NCBI RefSeq assembly: GCF_019649055.1
Contig: NW_026570269.1
Coordinates: forward strand, 310,001-374,000
DNA: 64,000 nt
Direction of reading: 5' to 3'
Source of the DNA: Paramacrobiotus metropolitanus
Taxonomy: Eukaryota > Tardigrada > Eutardigrada > Parachela > Macrobiotidae
In this document: positions 41,613 to 53,820 of the stretch, in pieces
Layout of the letters: each line of letters begins with the position of its first letter
Position numbering within the stretch: position 1 is the stretch's first letter
Notes under the pieces: model-generated
Databases searched by the model: none
What the model was told of the DNA's origin: nothing
What the model saw: the letters and a program-made list of their open reading frames with translations, nothing else
Program-made: the position numbers and the translations under genes

Positions 41613-42352
41613 TTTACGACAGTTCTTTGAGATCTGAACTACTTATCACAGAAACAGAAAAGGATGGTGTCACCACAGCGACCACAGAATCTCAAACGTA
41701 CGGAAAGACGCAAGAATCCCAGATGCAGAGGAGAAGATGAGAGCAAAGTGAAATCACGAAATTCCAGACGATCACCTAGTCCGCTCGCAATAATCGGCCA
41801 AATAGACACAAAATTGTCCTGATACCGATTCGAATTCGCGATTAGCTGTGCGAAAACCGAAATACTCTCATAAACTGAGAAATCGTTATGATTTATCATT
41901 TATAGTTGGGATTCCCCGCTCGCTTTTATACGAAGCGGTCTCCAGCCGAAATGAAAATTTGCTGACGCCTACAAAAGAAACACGAACGGTCTTGCATGAA
42001 CAGGAATCTGACAGATGATCGACGACACGAAGGCGAGCGAATGGAGCAGCCGCCCTTGGGCTCGTCCTTTCGCAGGCGTAAAAATCCCACTGTCCACATG
42101 CTCCGCTCGATACTCCAAATTACCAAAACAAGAAAACCTAGAAGTAGCGCGGGCCGAACTTCCAGTCCGCTTTGATTTTTGTCATTAAATTTTTGATTTG
42201 TGCAAACTTTTAAATTTGTTTGTAAGTTCTAATAGATATAGTTTGATAATTAAAATCTAAATGTCTCCAGCATACATGATTTGTACCCTATTATCGGAGG
42301 AAACTTGAACTTATGTAGTTATGTACTTTTAAAGTGTAAATCGGTGCCACAA
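41613..42352. promoter_or_regulatory. Bidirectional promoter region, PNKP/NDUFAF6
   Basis: 740 bases between divergent start codons. No TATA box stood out. The open frames here are short and without motifs. Confidence 0.5.
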
Positions 42353-43977
42353 ATGGATTCGTTGCGGAGAAGCGGCGTTTGCGCTTTGAAATTGGAATGT
42401 ATATTTCTAACTGCGCAGCTTCGCGGCGGTTTTCCGAGGTTTGCAATGGTGCATAGGCTAGCCCACTAGGTAACTTATTGAATATTTTAACGCTGCAGAA
42501 AAGCTGAGGCGCAGTATTTTTTCGTCAAACGGTATGCAAACACTTCCGGAACCGAAACATGGAATAAAAAGCAGTCGACTTCGGAATATTGTATCGCCTC
42601 GGTGAAGTGAGTACTGACATGAGTGACATTTGTACATGGTAATAAGTAATCAGTTAATCATTATTGAATTTTACCAGTGCGACAGTGCGTGTTACATGGA
42701 TTCCTAACTAATGAGAGATATTCCTTCGTTATGCAGGAAATCCGATTATGAGAATTACTTGTGCACGTTGCTGTTACCAGCCCCAGTTCGCTCTACCGCC
42801 TTCGCCATTCGTGCCTTCAATGTGGAGTTAGCTCAGATCCGCGATGTCATCTCGGATCACCGTATCGGCAAGATGCGATTGCAGTTTTGGAAGGATGCTC
42901 TGGAAAGAATTTATTCCGGGAATCCACCTCAAACACCCGTTGCCCAGGAGCTTTACCGTGCAGTGCAGAAAACACCGATGTCGAAAGCTAGTTTGCGAGA
43001 TTTAATTGATGCACGCGAAGAGAGCTTGCACAATAAACCCTTTCGGAGTGTGGATGCCGTGGAGGCGTACTCTCTAAAAGCAATTTCTCCGGCATTTAAT
43101 TTGCTGTTAGAGGCCATGAAGGTGCAGAATGAAGATTTACAACTGGCAGCGCAATATCTAGCTAAAGCCATAGGTAAGCAACACTAAACGTCACCGGAAG
43201 TGCGGTGCTGTTTGGATTTGTCATTTGCCTGCTAAGTAAGCTTGGCAGTTGACAGCTCTGCTACAACACTTTTCGCGGCGATGTTCTGCCTTTTTTTAAA
43301 AGCAAACTTTTTTTACCGTGAAAACGTGGTCTGAATTTTAATTCGTATTTTAAGCAATTTTACACATTTTTGTTACTTATTGTACGCCCGAGCAGTATTT
43401 GCGATTTAATACTTCTATAATTCTGTTTATAGTGTGTAATTGTGGTGTACCACATCCAACGTTTCAACTGTTCTGTTACACCTTAAATATTTATTTTTTT
43501 CACTTTACTGTTCATCTTTGGTTTACATTGCTTTATGTGTAATTCTTTGTGAATTTTACAGGTATCAAAACGGTACTGCGCTCTGTACCCTATAACTTGC
43601 AACGCGGAGTTGTGCTGATCCCTGTGGATTTATTAATAAAGCATCGTTTATCCGCTGACGTTATTTCCCGTATTGGGCGCAATGTCGATGTATCCCAGGG
43701 AATGCCCGTAACAGAGGAAAAACGAAAAGGATTTCGAGACTTAACGGCTGGCTTAGTTGAAAGATGTGATAACCATATGGAAAAGGCTGCAGCACTGATA
43801 AAAACCGGTTCGGTTGGCTCTCCTAACGCTAAAACGATATTTTTGCCGACAGTATCATGTAGAAAATTTATTAATAGATTAAAACTGAATAATTTTGATG
43901 TTTTCCAACCCAGTCTGCGGCAACGAGATGGCCTTTTACCTCTTAAATTATGGTGGCATGCCAATATAAAATTTTGA
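42353..43977 (+). CDS. NDUFAF6: NDUFAF6, complex I assembly factor (squalene/phytoene-synthase-like)
   Basis: Mitochondrial protein with the isoprenoid-synthase fold needed for complex I assembly. Exons: 42353-42438, 42499-42606, 42737-43173, 43562-43977; 348 residues (human 333). Exon 3 and 4 matches are strong: DYENYLCTLLLP, FAIRAFNVELAQIRDVISD, IGKMRLQFWKDALERIY, NPPQTPVAQELYRAV, then GIKTVLRSVPYN, FLPTVSCRKFINRL and FDVFQPSLRQRDGLLPL. Exons 1 and 2 were found from splice phase: exon 2 ends EYCIASVK, in the place of human YCLELVRK, and exon 1 provides a basic, Asp-poor leader (MDSLRRSGVCALKLECIFL) suitable for mitochondrial import. The exon 1 donor (GTTTGC) is weak, so the very start is less sure. 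Confidence 0.92.
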
Positions 43978-44239
43978 CCGTTTTCGTCCAAAACATTGAA
44001 TGGACGAGTACTGTTCTGTGATGTTTATTTTGTTTAACGTGGACTGATTGGACACGACTATGAATGCAGTAAAAATGCCATAAGCGTGACAATTATTATT
44101 GTAATGATTTCAAGGGAATACTGTATACCAGTTCACGACATTATCGTTATCCAACGGATAATCAGACTTCAGAAGCCGCCTTTATTTCAATTTTCGGACA
44201 TTAAACAAACAGCCGGTTCACGAAGAAGATCAGACAGGG
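43978..44239. other. Tail-to-tail gap NDUFAF6 / MRPS18B
   Basis: 262 bases between convergent stop codons, carrying both 3' regions. It includes an AATAAA on the minus strand at 44181-44186. Confidence 0.6.
44181..44186 (-). promoter_or_regulatory. Polyadenylation signal for MRPS18B
   Basis: AATAAA on the minus strand, about 54 bases beyond the stop codon, at the usual spacing. Confidence 0.5.
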
Positions 44240-45414
44240 TTACGAGCTCTGCACAGTTGCTTGTACTTCCGGTCCTCTATTCATACTGCTGTTTTGCACC
44301 GCCGCAGAGGAAGGACTGTCTTCGATATGATTTCGTGTTGCCGAGGATGTGAATTTACTGCTACCCGATTTGTAATAATCAGCATAGTCATATGTTCTAA
44401 AAGGTGTCTTGAAGGACATCGTTCCGAAATGGCTGGCTTTGGCCAACTCCACCAAAAGCCGATTATGCATGGCTTGGCAGATATTCGTCACTTGATAACT
44501 AAGAACTTCCCCGGAATATGGTGAAATGAACTGCTTTAGGAGTTCGGTGTTGCGATAATCCAGGACAAGATACTCATCACGGCATATCGGGCACGGACTG
44601 CCAATCGCAATTTTGCCTTCTTTCTATAAACAAAAACAGAACGGGCCATAGCATCGCAGTGCTGTATGGAGAACAGAATATCCAGCTGTTTTAAAAAGGA
44701 CGGAAACAGCAAAAGCTTAGCAATCAGAAAATAATAATACTTCAGCCAACCGTGGAAAAGGCAAGTTTAACGTAATTACATTACGGAAGAAAATAAAAAT
44801 AAAGAAAATAAAATGTCAAGAAAACATAAAAACTTTCCAACAGCGATACAGTACTTACAACACACATTCGCCTAGTCTTCGATGGCGGAATGCCACCCTT
44901 GTGCGGTCTTCTGTAGGGCTTCCATACCGGTTGCTGGCCGTACGTGTTGAAATAGGCCTGACTTTTTAGATACTCCGCACTGGTTTGCCACGGTATCAAA
45001 CGGGTACGATCACGCGGATCGCGTTCGCTGTCCGCAACTTTTTTGCCTGCTGCAGCAGGCGCGTCTTCGGGAGCAAGCTGCTCATCTTCGGCGGGTTCAG
45101 CTTCTTCAGAGACTGCGGCATTTGATGCAAAACCTTGAGAATTCGAGGCGCGATAGGATTGAAAACTGGAGAACCCGGGTAAGATGTGTTCGCTTGGTTT
45201 GTGGATGTAATGCTGCGACTTTCCCTACCAAAAGCACAATAAAGAATGCAGCTACTCAGAATATGCCAGATGATAAACGCGATGCAGCTGGCAAATAACT
45301 CACATGGACACAAACGGATCCTGGCAAACCGCAGAACGTCACGGATGAGGTTTGAATTCCGCGTTTTGGAATGAGTCTCAATGAATTCCGCAATACAACG
45401 CGAAAGCAAGACAT
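44240..45414 (-). CDS. MRPS18B: Mitochondrial ribosomal protein mS40 (MRPS18B)
   Basis: Small-subunit protein of the mitochondrial ribosome, bS18-related. Exons in transcript order: 45414-45304, 45224-44859, 44623-44240; both introns phase 0; 286 residues (human 258). Exon 1 is a classic import leader (MSCFRVVLRNSLRLIPKRGI). Exon 2 has an acidic, Ala-rich stretch, then WQTSAEYLKSQAYFNTYG and PVWKPYRRPHKGGIPPSKTR. Exon 3 has SPCPICRDEYLVLDYRN, LLKQFISPYSGEVL and VTNICQAMHNRLLVELAKA. The PVW-YRR-HKGG-PP and NPCPICRD-type motifs separate mS40 from the other S18 paralogues. The C-terminal tail is Ser-rich and not conserved as far as I can tell. Confidence 0.94.
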
Positions 45415-45725
45415 TTCAGCGATTTCTTACAATCTGACAGATAAGCAAACTGCATAAACCAACAGTTTAAAGCAGTTCAAGCAGACCGCAACCCAATTAA
45501 ACATCACTTCCGAGTTCCACCAAGGCAGAACAACATGTCAAGCTTTAAAAAACTTCGACATTTCTAGGATATGCATATACGCCGCATATATACTTCAACG
45601 ATAAATTCTGAAACTTGAAAAACAACCTTTTAAAGGATCGAACTTTGCATTTCTTAAACGTAAACAGTAAAGGTTTTATCATTTAATTTAAATGGTAAAA
45701 TAAATCTTATCGTTAAGATTTGCTG
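45415..45725. other. Short gap left of the Cys-containing frame
   Basis: 311 AT-rich bases holding the MRPS18B leader/promoter and the 3' region of the next minus-strand frame. Nothing else seen. Confidence 0.5.
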
Positions 45726-46498
45726 TTAAATTGCAGTTTGCAATCCGAAACTTGCTGTGTATTTAACTGTGAAACTGTGACAGGAGAAAAAATCAGAGAA
45801 GCTCAGAAGCATCAAACCCGCAGGGGGTTTGCCCACACTACCGTTACGTATGTACCGTACATGTTGCCCTAGCGCCCACCGATTGAATTGCCACAACAAG
45901 CGCATGGAAGACTCTCGTCGGCTCGGACGACCTCCCGGAAGAACGTCTGCTACATCCAGAAAGCCTGGGACACACTGGCAACGCTTCGTGCCTTCTCTAA
46001 CCATAAGCTGACCAATCTCCACAACTCCGCAGTAGAAGTCGCGCACCGAAGAGCGATTTCGGTACCGGAATCTAAACTCTGGATTCATGCCTGACTGGCC
46101 GCTTGTCTGCGCAATCTGCTGGATGAAACCGCACTTCAAAACGGCGTCGCATTGCGTTTGGCAGCGCCGATCGTCACTCCGCATACTGGTGTCTGTGGTG
46201 AACCCGTCGATGAACTCTACAGGCATGGTCTTGCGTTGTAGACGTCCGGCCGGAAAACTCCCAAGACACAACGGCATAAGTGAAGAGTTTGCTCGTGGTT
46301 TGAAGACCGCCGGTTTCCCCTGCAGTATGGAATCAAAGCGCTTGTCTGCGCGCTTGTCAAAGACCCTAGGTGACTGGATGTCATGACCCTCGTTCCTTGG
46401 ACGCGCGGTAATCCACTGGCCATTGACGTGGCCTGCGTGGACACTGTAGCCACATTGTTCATACGTCGACTTCACTTCAGTGAACGCCGGGCAAATGG
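45726..46498 (-). CDS. Unrecognised Cys-containing protein (last exon of a gene, partial)
   Basis: A minus-strand frame stays open for about 290 codons (about 46605 down to the stop at 45726), much longer than the chance frames nearby. There is no ATG near its beginning; a good acceptor (TTTCCCCTTTCAG) places an exon start at 46498 in phase 1, giving about 256 residues. It reads ICPAFTEVKSTYEQCGYSV at the start, then RRCQTQCDAVLKCGFIQQ, FYCGVVEIG and KRCQCVPGF. The spacing of cysteines loosely recalls PAN/apple-type or other extracellular modules, but I do not recognise a family. An upstream signal-peptide exon is expected and was looked for without success. The function is unknown. Confidence 0.5.
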
Positions 46499-48180
46499 CT
46501 GAAAGGGGAAACCTGGCCAAGCACAAGCTGCCAACTTGCCGCGTTATGACTTTGTCCTCGCTGCGTTTGAGATTTACGGCCGTTGGGGAGATGGCACCAA
46601 GGCGCTAGTTGACAAAATCGGGAAAAACCTAGCCGCAGCAACCATACAACAGCGATCAAAGGTGTTCTTCCGGCAGCGATTATTCATTCAGATTCAAAGA
46701 TGGTATGCATGCCATCTGCGTAATGGGAACGCTTTAATTTTGGGATGTTTATTGTTGGGAGACGGTCGAAAACTTTAAAGTTTCTGGGAAACTTTAAACC
46801 CGGGTAACTTTAATTTTGTGAATGTTTTCTGTAATGCAGGAACATTTTAATGCGGGGAGACTGTAATGTGGGGAGACTTTAGTGCTGGAAGACTAAGACT
46901 TTAATACCGGGTGTGTGTTCAGTCAAGAACTTACTATAGCTAAATGGTCGTTTATAAGTGTTGCATTCCGTAGTGCTTCAACTTGTGATGCTTGTTTCTG
47001 TGCGTGTACGCCCAGAGACTGGTAGATGGGGGCTTTAATAAAAAATTTTTCTTATATTTTTGATAGTTGTGGATGCTTCTGAGATTTGAATAAGCACCAT
47101 ATTCCACGTACAAGAAACCCGAACGAGTCTTTTATTGCAACGTTAATACTGTATTGCACACCAGCCAGCTTCGTTCAACCATTTTTCTGATGCAAAATTA
47201 TCTGGATACATGCAGAACTGGACATCGAGCCGAGCGAGCCGTTTTTGTGGTCTGTAATGCATGAAGCTAGGAAAATAATATGTCCTTCGCCCTGGCCACA
47301 GATATTTTAGAAAAACAGAAAAACAGGTGGCCACAGAAAAACAGGTGGCGGATTAATACTGTAAGCCGGGTTTCTATCAATACATACTTCGCACTTTTAA
47401 ATTACAGTATCTTAGCACACATTTAGCTCTTTTACAGACGTTTACCTTTACACACAGTTTTAGCTTGATGGTCAGTTAATATTGTATGCCGGTTAAGGGT
47501 TAGAATGTGCAAGTAATCAGTATCAAATCGCTTTCATGATCCATCTAGTCTTTTTTGTTAGAACGATCTGCGATCAGAATATTGTTGCCCTTTCGCAATA
47601 ATAATTTCTATCTTGCAGTAACTACTTGTTGGGTATGTGTTGGGCATAGTGGCACTGCTGTTATGTTGCAGGTAAAAAAAGGGCATACTTTGTAACAACA
47701 ATGGAATTCTATAAATGAAATATCTCTTCTATGTTGTCCTGGTTGGGTAGCCTCGCAGAATTAACCTCCGAGCATGAAAGTCTCCCGACATCGAAGTCTA
47801 CCATTGCTCAATCATGTTGTTTGTTTAAATGCATGTTTTCGGTGTCTTTGTTAATCATTTTGTAAGCTTTCCGCTGCGCGCCACACTGTTTGTATTTACG
47901 CGGAGCCTCTGACCTTTTCATTTTTCCTGGACCGTAATTTATCTATTCATATCAGTTATACGGAATCTGTGTACATATAGGCGAATGATGCATGTACAAA
48001 TTACAATAGCCAATGCTGGCTGCATAGCAGAGATTTCAGTTTTCACTGTTATTACTTTGCAAAGTACACAATGTAATTATTCCAATGCGTACTGCACTTT
48101 AAAAACGATATTAAGTTTACTAGACTAAAGTTTCCTGAACTTTTAACACAAACTGAAACACATACAATGCCTGCGATGCG
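46499..48180. other. Gap right of the Cys-containing frame
   Basis: Contains a degenerate repeat (about 46745-46915) and otherwise AT-rich DNA without supported exons. The missing first exon of the Cys-containing gene may lie here. Confidence 0.45.
46745..46915. repeat. Degenerate short repeat (GGGAGACTTTAATG-like)
   Basis: Roughly ten imperfect copies of a 13-20 base motif, including GGGAAACTTTAA, GGGTAACTTTAA, GGGGAGACTGTAATG and GGGGAGACTTTAGTG, follow each other. The array is too diverged to set a clean unit length. Confidence 0.5.
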
Positions 48181-51100
48181 TCACAAAGGTGGCGGCGTGC
48201 AGGCCAACTGCATTTCATCAATTAGCTGCTCTACAGACTTTCCAAAAACTTTGAATAAAAAATGGGATACTGCACCGGAACTGATGCTTCTCAGCATTGG
48301 AAGCAACAAAAGCAGCTTGCCGAAGCGAAGTTTATTGCTGTTTGTGTATTCGGACAAAACCAGCTGGGCCTGGTCCTGGAACGTCTCCACTAGAGCCATT
48401 TCTTTCACGCCCTGTACATCTGCAAAACAATTTAAAAATATGTTATACCTGCCGAGTGAAAAATATTTAAATTGCTAGTCACTACTGTAACATGGCCTTA
48501 TAATTATACAAAGCGTAGCAGAGCATTGACACATAAAACAAAATGGCGTATCCTACTAGACTACTACAACGTTATACTTTTACTGCACTATTTCTACAGT
48601 AACTGCATTGTAAGCTATGAATTCATTTTGATATTTATGTTGCAACCTGCGGGTCAGCGTGAATGAAATTACTGTACTCGAATTTATACAAAGCGCGCTA
48701 AACAGATTTGCTTCTATTCACCCTAATCTACTTGCCGGAAAAGAAGAATACATAAAAAAACGTGATTTTTTTATTTAATAAGGCGTGAATGTACTAATAC
48801 GAGGACTAATACCGATGTGAAATGAAGTTTGTATAGTTTCTATGAAGTTATCAGCTCACCGGTTCGAAACAGCGCAATTGCTTTTATCAGGGATACTTCC
48901 GTCGCATCAAGACGATGTTCTGAAATTTTGGACAAAGCTGCGCAGAGCTGCTGCATTTCTTTGCAGGTCTTGTCCGCAATCACATCAAGATAACCTGGAA
49001 AGAAAAATCGCATACAACTCGACCATACTTAACTGCAACTAATAAGTGTAAATAGACGCGCAGTCTATATGAAATATTACTCAATTTTGAAAAGCAGAAG
49101 GACTGTACAAAACGTTATTAATAGCTTCCTATATAATACTCGTACATGCCTTATTATATATTAGTAATCACTAATCGTGGACATGTTATAGTACTAGTAA
49201 GAAACTGTGGGCACTCGTACTACGTTTTCTAGTGTTGTCTCCTACTTATTGCTTGAGAACTACTTACGTTTACGTAGTTTCGAGATTTTATAGTTTTCGA
49301 ATTCTGTGCGCAGAATTCTCCTGCAGATAAATTATCGCCAGCTGTTCTTTGCACAAAAGGTTCTATCTCATGCTTACCGGGTTTCGTTTGAGTGTACGTA
49401 AAGACATACATCTCCAACCATGACATTTTTAGCAGCAACGTCTGGTCGTGAAAGGGCAACTGCAGAAATGATGGCACCGAGCGGGCCCATCGCACGGCCG
49501 AGTAAATTATCCACACCGAACTGTGCTGCAGCGCTTGTGTATTACCGGTCGTGCGGATCAAACTGTCCACGGAGAAACCCGGCAACAGACCCGTACTGTT
49601 CATCTCCGGGACCTCCCCGCTTTTGTACGGAGAAAACGCCGTATTGGATGATCCAATGGCGGGTTTGGAGGATATTGCAGCCGAGGTAGTGTGGAGTTTC
49701 GGTTTAATTAGCGGCACCGGCTGCGCAATGGAAGGTGGAAGACGAAAGGGCAGCGGAATTCCATTAGAAGAACTGTATAGCATAAAAGAGGAGAGGGAGT
49801 CCAGAAAAGGGTCACCGGACAGAGAAGCACCGGAGCGTACGGATGAAGAACATGTTTGACCGGGGAAGAAAGTGGATTCAGATATCGGAGATGCTGTCGA
49901 TGAGGAGCGCCGATACGGGAAGGATCGTGGTGCTCGCTCGTGTTGAACGGCTAAGCAGAAAAAATATTATGCACATTTTATTCAAGTACCGAAAATAACC
50001 TAAAGATTACTATATCTGTTTGCCGCTCGTTCGTTTCGTAAATAATTTTATGATTTTTGTGGTATTTTTGTGGTAATGTGATTGAAATCGTTGAACACTA
50101 CCATTGCACTGCGCTCGAGCTCGTATAAGCTATGTCCGCATCTTATAAGTTACAGTACACTATATACTTAATTAATGTAGATATTGCGCATACTGCACAA
50201 CGGCATACTTATTAATATTTTGCACGCAAATAAAAAACGAGTGTTATACGCGAGTACGAGTAAAAATACGTATGAATGTAGAATTTGGTTTAATATTAAA
50301 ATTCGCATGACTCGCGCTGTGTAATTACCTATGTAATTACCTATAAGTACGACACGGTATTAGCTTTACGCGCCATTGAGCTTTAACGGCATTTTTGCTC
50401 GGTGAGATGAAGATTATTATTTTGCCGTCATCAGTGGTTAATATACTTTTCTCTCAAAAGATAAAGAACTGCAATTCTGTGCTTGATAATAATTAATATT
50501 AGCCGGGGACTAATCAAATAGCTTCATTTCTGTGCTTAATCAAACAAGGGCCCGGGACTTTAGGAACTTGCATGTCATTCTGTTGAAGCAAAAGTAAGTA
50601 ATTATAGAAAGAACGTAAGTAGAAGCAGGAACAGACTTATAGATCGGAAGCAGAAGTAAGCAGATTATTATAAAGCAACGAGATTGTTCTGCAACCTACG
50701 ACTGCCATGTCATTCAATGATAATAAGTAGCGATTCCTGGAGCTGGTTTACTTTAGTGGTCATAAACGACGTACGCGCGGAAAAAATGCAACCACTTGAA
50801 AAACCTTAAAGGTTAGCATTGCAGCGGCTTTGATGGAAAAAATTTCCAGTCATAACCGTAAGGGCACACTTATTCATTTTCTTCCTTTCAAGACGACGAA
50901 CACACAGTGCAAAGTCAGCGGGATGGGTCGTGCGTCCGTGCGCACGCATAGGATGATTGTATTGCACAATGGATGTGGCTTAAGGAAATGTTAGCATGTC
51001 AAGTAACCTAATCCTTTGCTCTGTTGAGCTATCCCGTCAAACAGCTTGGCCATTCCCACCGTAAGTGCCTGCACATCACATCGCTCCTTCCCGGCATTCG

Positions 51101-53820
51101 TCCGCGTCAACCGGAACCAACTAGCTACTAATACACCGTCCATACACAGCCGGCTTAAATAATGCAGGCAAGAGAGGCGGCCGCGCGCGCATCCAGTACA
51201 TTGCTTCAAGTGGAAAGGGATGAGCAGAAGTCAGTGCCAGAGAGACGCGCGCGTCGTGACTGTGGCCGGCCGCAACTCGGCTTGTTTGCCACAAACATTG
51301 ATCGAGTGTTCTTTGGAATCACTCCATAGGAATCATGGATATGCATTCGGCCGCGGCACATGCTGATAAACCATTTCTGGCGCGGTTTACGTGTGGGAAT
51401 GCCACCGGCTGACGCGGGTGTCGATCGGGAGAGTTTGCTAATAATTTAGTAGACTAGGCCCGGCCTCAATTACCGTTGATGTATAACCACGGCTAACCGT
51501 CTGATCAAAACCAAACAACCTCTCCAAACTGTTTCCTCCTGTCCAGTTGGACATGCTAGCTATTCATCTCCACAGTTTGTGTGCGCCACCGTCAGATCGA
51601 TGGGCATTTTCATCAAGCATACATAATAACTGCTACAGTGAATTGTGATTATTTGAAAGGCACTCGTCAAATTCTTATTTCCACTTGATAATGTGTATTA
51701 CCATCATGAATTTTCAATCAGCCCGGAAACTATAAACATGTACGGCAATTCAATTAGAGCAAGAACCAACTTTTATATATGCTAAAACTAAAGAGTGGCG
51801 ATCTCCAAAATTACTGTTAAGCATGCACCCATATTAATGGTGAGTGCGCCACTAGCACATTCTACGATATTTTTAAGCAAAGGTCACATCTGCTTTGGCT
51901 TACCGTCTCGGTTCATTTTGACCTCAAGACACTTTTTGAATCGGCAGGCTTGACACTGATTACGCCGGTTCAGATCAACGACACATTTGCCGTTTTCCTT
52001 GCACACATAGTCCAGATTACGACGGATGCTGCGCTTAAAGAATCCTCGGCATCCATCACAACTGGGCACACCGTAATGCTTCCCGGATGCTTTGTCGCCG
52101 CACACGCGGCACAGCTGACTGTGCGTGGTATTGTTACTGGACGCAGATCCCGTCAGTGTACCGTGACTAGACGAGCGCGATGTCAGCCGTGGCGAATCGA
52201 CAAATCTCCCAACGTTCGGTTTCTGCTCATCACAACTCTCATGATCATCCGCAAAATCGTTAAGTCGCGGTGAAAGTTTTGGCTTTTTGATTTCTGTGCA
52301 AAAGGTAAACAAACAATCACATGATAACGGATTCCCATACACGAGTACAATTATACCAGCATTTGTGTGCAACCAAACTGGCATATATCCGTAGTTCTAA
52401 TGTTAACATATCTCATCTCTTTTTAATTACAGTCAATAATTAAACTGCCCACGAAACTTTGAATGCCGCTTTTATTTTAGTAGGTTTTTCATCTATCTAC
52501 ATCAAGAGAAGTGCATCACATCACCATTAATTAGAGAACTGCATCACCATTAATTAGAAGTGCTAATACGATTTAGCGTTGATAGATGGAGGTATGTAGT
52601 ATGCAATATGTTCGACCAAAACAGAAGCCACTTTGACCTGATCACAACAAATAATAAATATGCGGATATTTTCTTATATACTTGATTACGTTATAGGCTA
52701 TCGATTAACCATTCATCACTCAATATGTTTAGTGCATTGGTTTACAATCAAGCAACAAATATCCAAATTCTGATTGAGTTGTGTCAAGGAATGGATATCG
52801 TTATGGATGAAAAATAGAAAAAAATGCCATGAAAACATCCAGTGGATTTAATTTTAAAGCTAAGTCATTTTCCGGCAACAAACAGTATTATTATGGAGGA
52901 TTTTTCTCATAGTGACCCAATATACTGCTAACTGCTAAGTTGCTAATGTGCATTTTATTGGGCTGCTTTTACCGCAAATGCCTTGCTTAGGAAATAATTA
53001 GGCCGGCTAATTGTGCATGATAAGCGTAAATAACTGAGTAAAATATAGCATATTAAAGCGCAAATAACGGTATATTAGTGCTGACCTTACTAACCTAACT
53101 AGTCACGCACACACTAACCTGAGTCCTGACTCTCGTCCGGAAAGCAAGATATTACTGTAAATTAAAAAAATGATTTTCCAGTGCGGTAGCAAAAACCAGT
53201 ACGCGGTGCTTGACTGCTGTTGTCTGCTCACGAACGTTTGCCTTATGACTATGGAATCGGGCATGGTGAACTGCTTAAAGGCATAATGCATAGTTACTTA
53301 AAAAAGTTGATGGGTTCCATCCCTAGACAATCCTCAACTTACGGACAAACTTCTACAAGTAGCTAGAAGATTAAAGATTTTGCTCGTGAATGCTACTTGT
53401 GTTCTGCGACTTCTATCGGGGCAGCCAGTGATCACAGGAGCGGGCAAAAGGAACATATATCTGGCTACAATCACCGGCAACATCGCTTTTCGCTATTGAC
53501 GACTCTGGAGTGACATGACCACATTAAATTTCAATACTGCCTGAGTGATTTCTAGTTGACTTGAAATGACGGCAATATGACATTACGTGACCAATTTTCA
53601 CGCCCGCTTAAACGCCAACTTCTACTGTAATGATTGACACACTGGTCTTAACGGCATAACCACTCCAGGGGAAAAATCAAAAGTCCTTTAGCCACGGAGA
53701 AAAACTTCGGTGCCGTTACATGCATCGATAATCGAATTTTAATTATAAGTGTTGACAAGAGATTAAAAAGGATTCTTTACCTGACTGACCGGTATCGGAC
53801 ACGGGAGAGAGCGAGGACAT
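48181..53820 (-). CDS. NR2E-type nuclear receptor
   Basis: Ligand-regulated or orphan transcription factor of the tailless/PNR group (NR2E). Exons in transcript order: 53820-53781, 52293-51904, 49950-49246 (end uncertain), 48994-48860, 48419-48181; about 502 residues. The DNA-binding domain (about 75-140) is complete: [49 protein letters not shown], and across the next junction [13 protein letters not shown], the NR2E extension. A long Ser/Pro-rich hinge follows, then the ligand-binding domain ([66 protein letters not shown]) and an AF-2-like LIDEMQ. The P-box CDGCR differs from the CDGCS of tailless and the CNGCS of PNR/fax-1 as I recall them, pointing to the NR2E5/6 side. The strong donor at 49268/49267 (AAC|GTAAGT) is in phase 0, whereas the next exon needs phase 1. 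Either a weaker donor at 49246 or 49264 is used, or a small exon is missing. Confidence 0.9.
49951..51903 (-). other. NR2E intron after the DNA-binding domain
   Basis: A 1.95-kb phase-1 intron splitting the Ala codon of MNRDAVQHER. A 72-codon minus-strand frame at 50991-51209 shows no motif. The left part is AT-rich, the right part (50880-51600) distinctly richer in GC. No repeat was recognised apart from one TACGAGTA octamer at 50255-50262. Confidence 0.55.
52294..53780 (-). other. First intron of the NR2E gene
   Basis: A 1.49-kb phase-1 intron. A short direct repeat (ACTGCATCACCATTAATTAGA-like, near 52510-52560) is visible. No exon was recognised. Confidence 0.55.
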
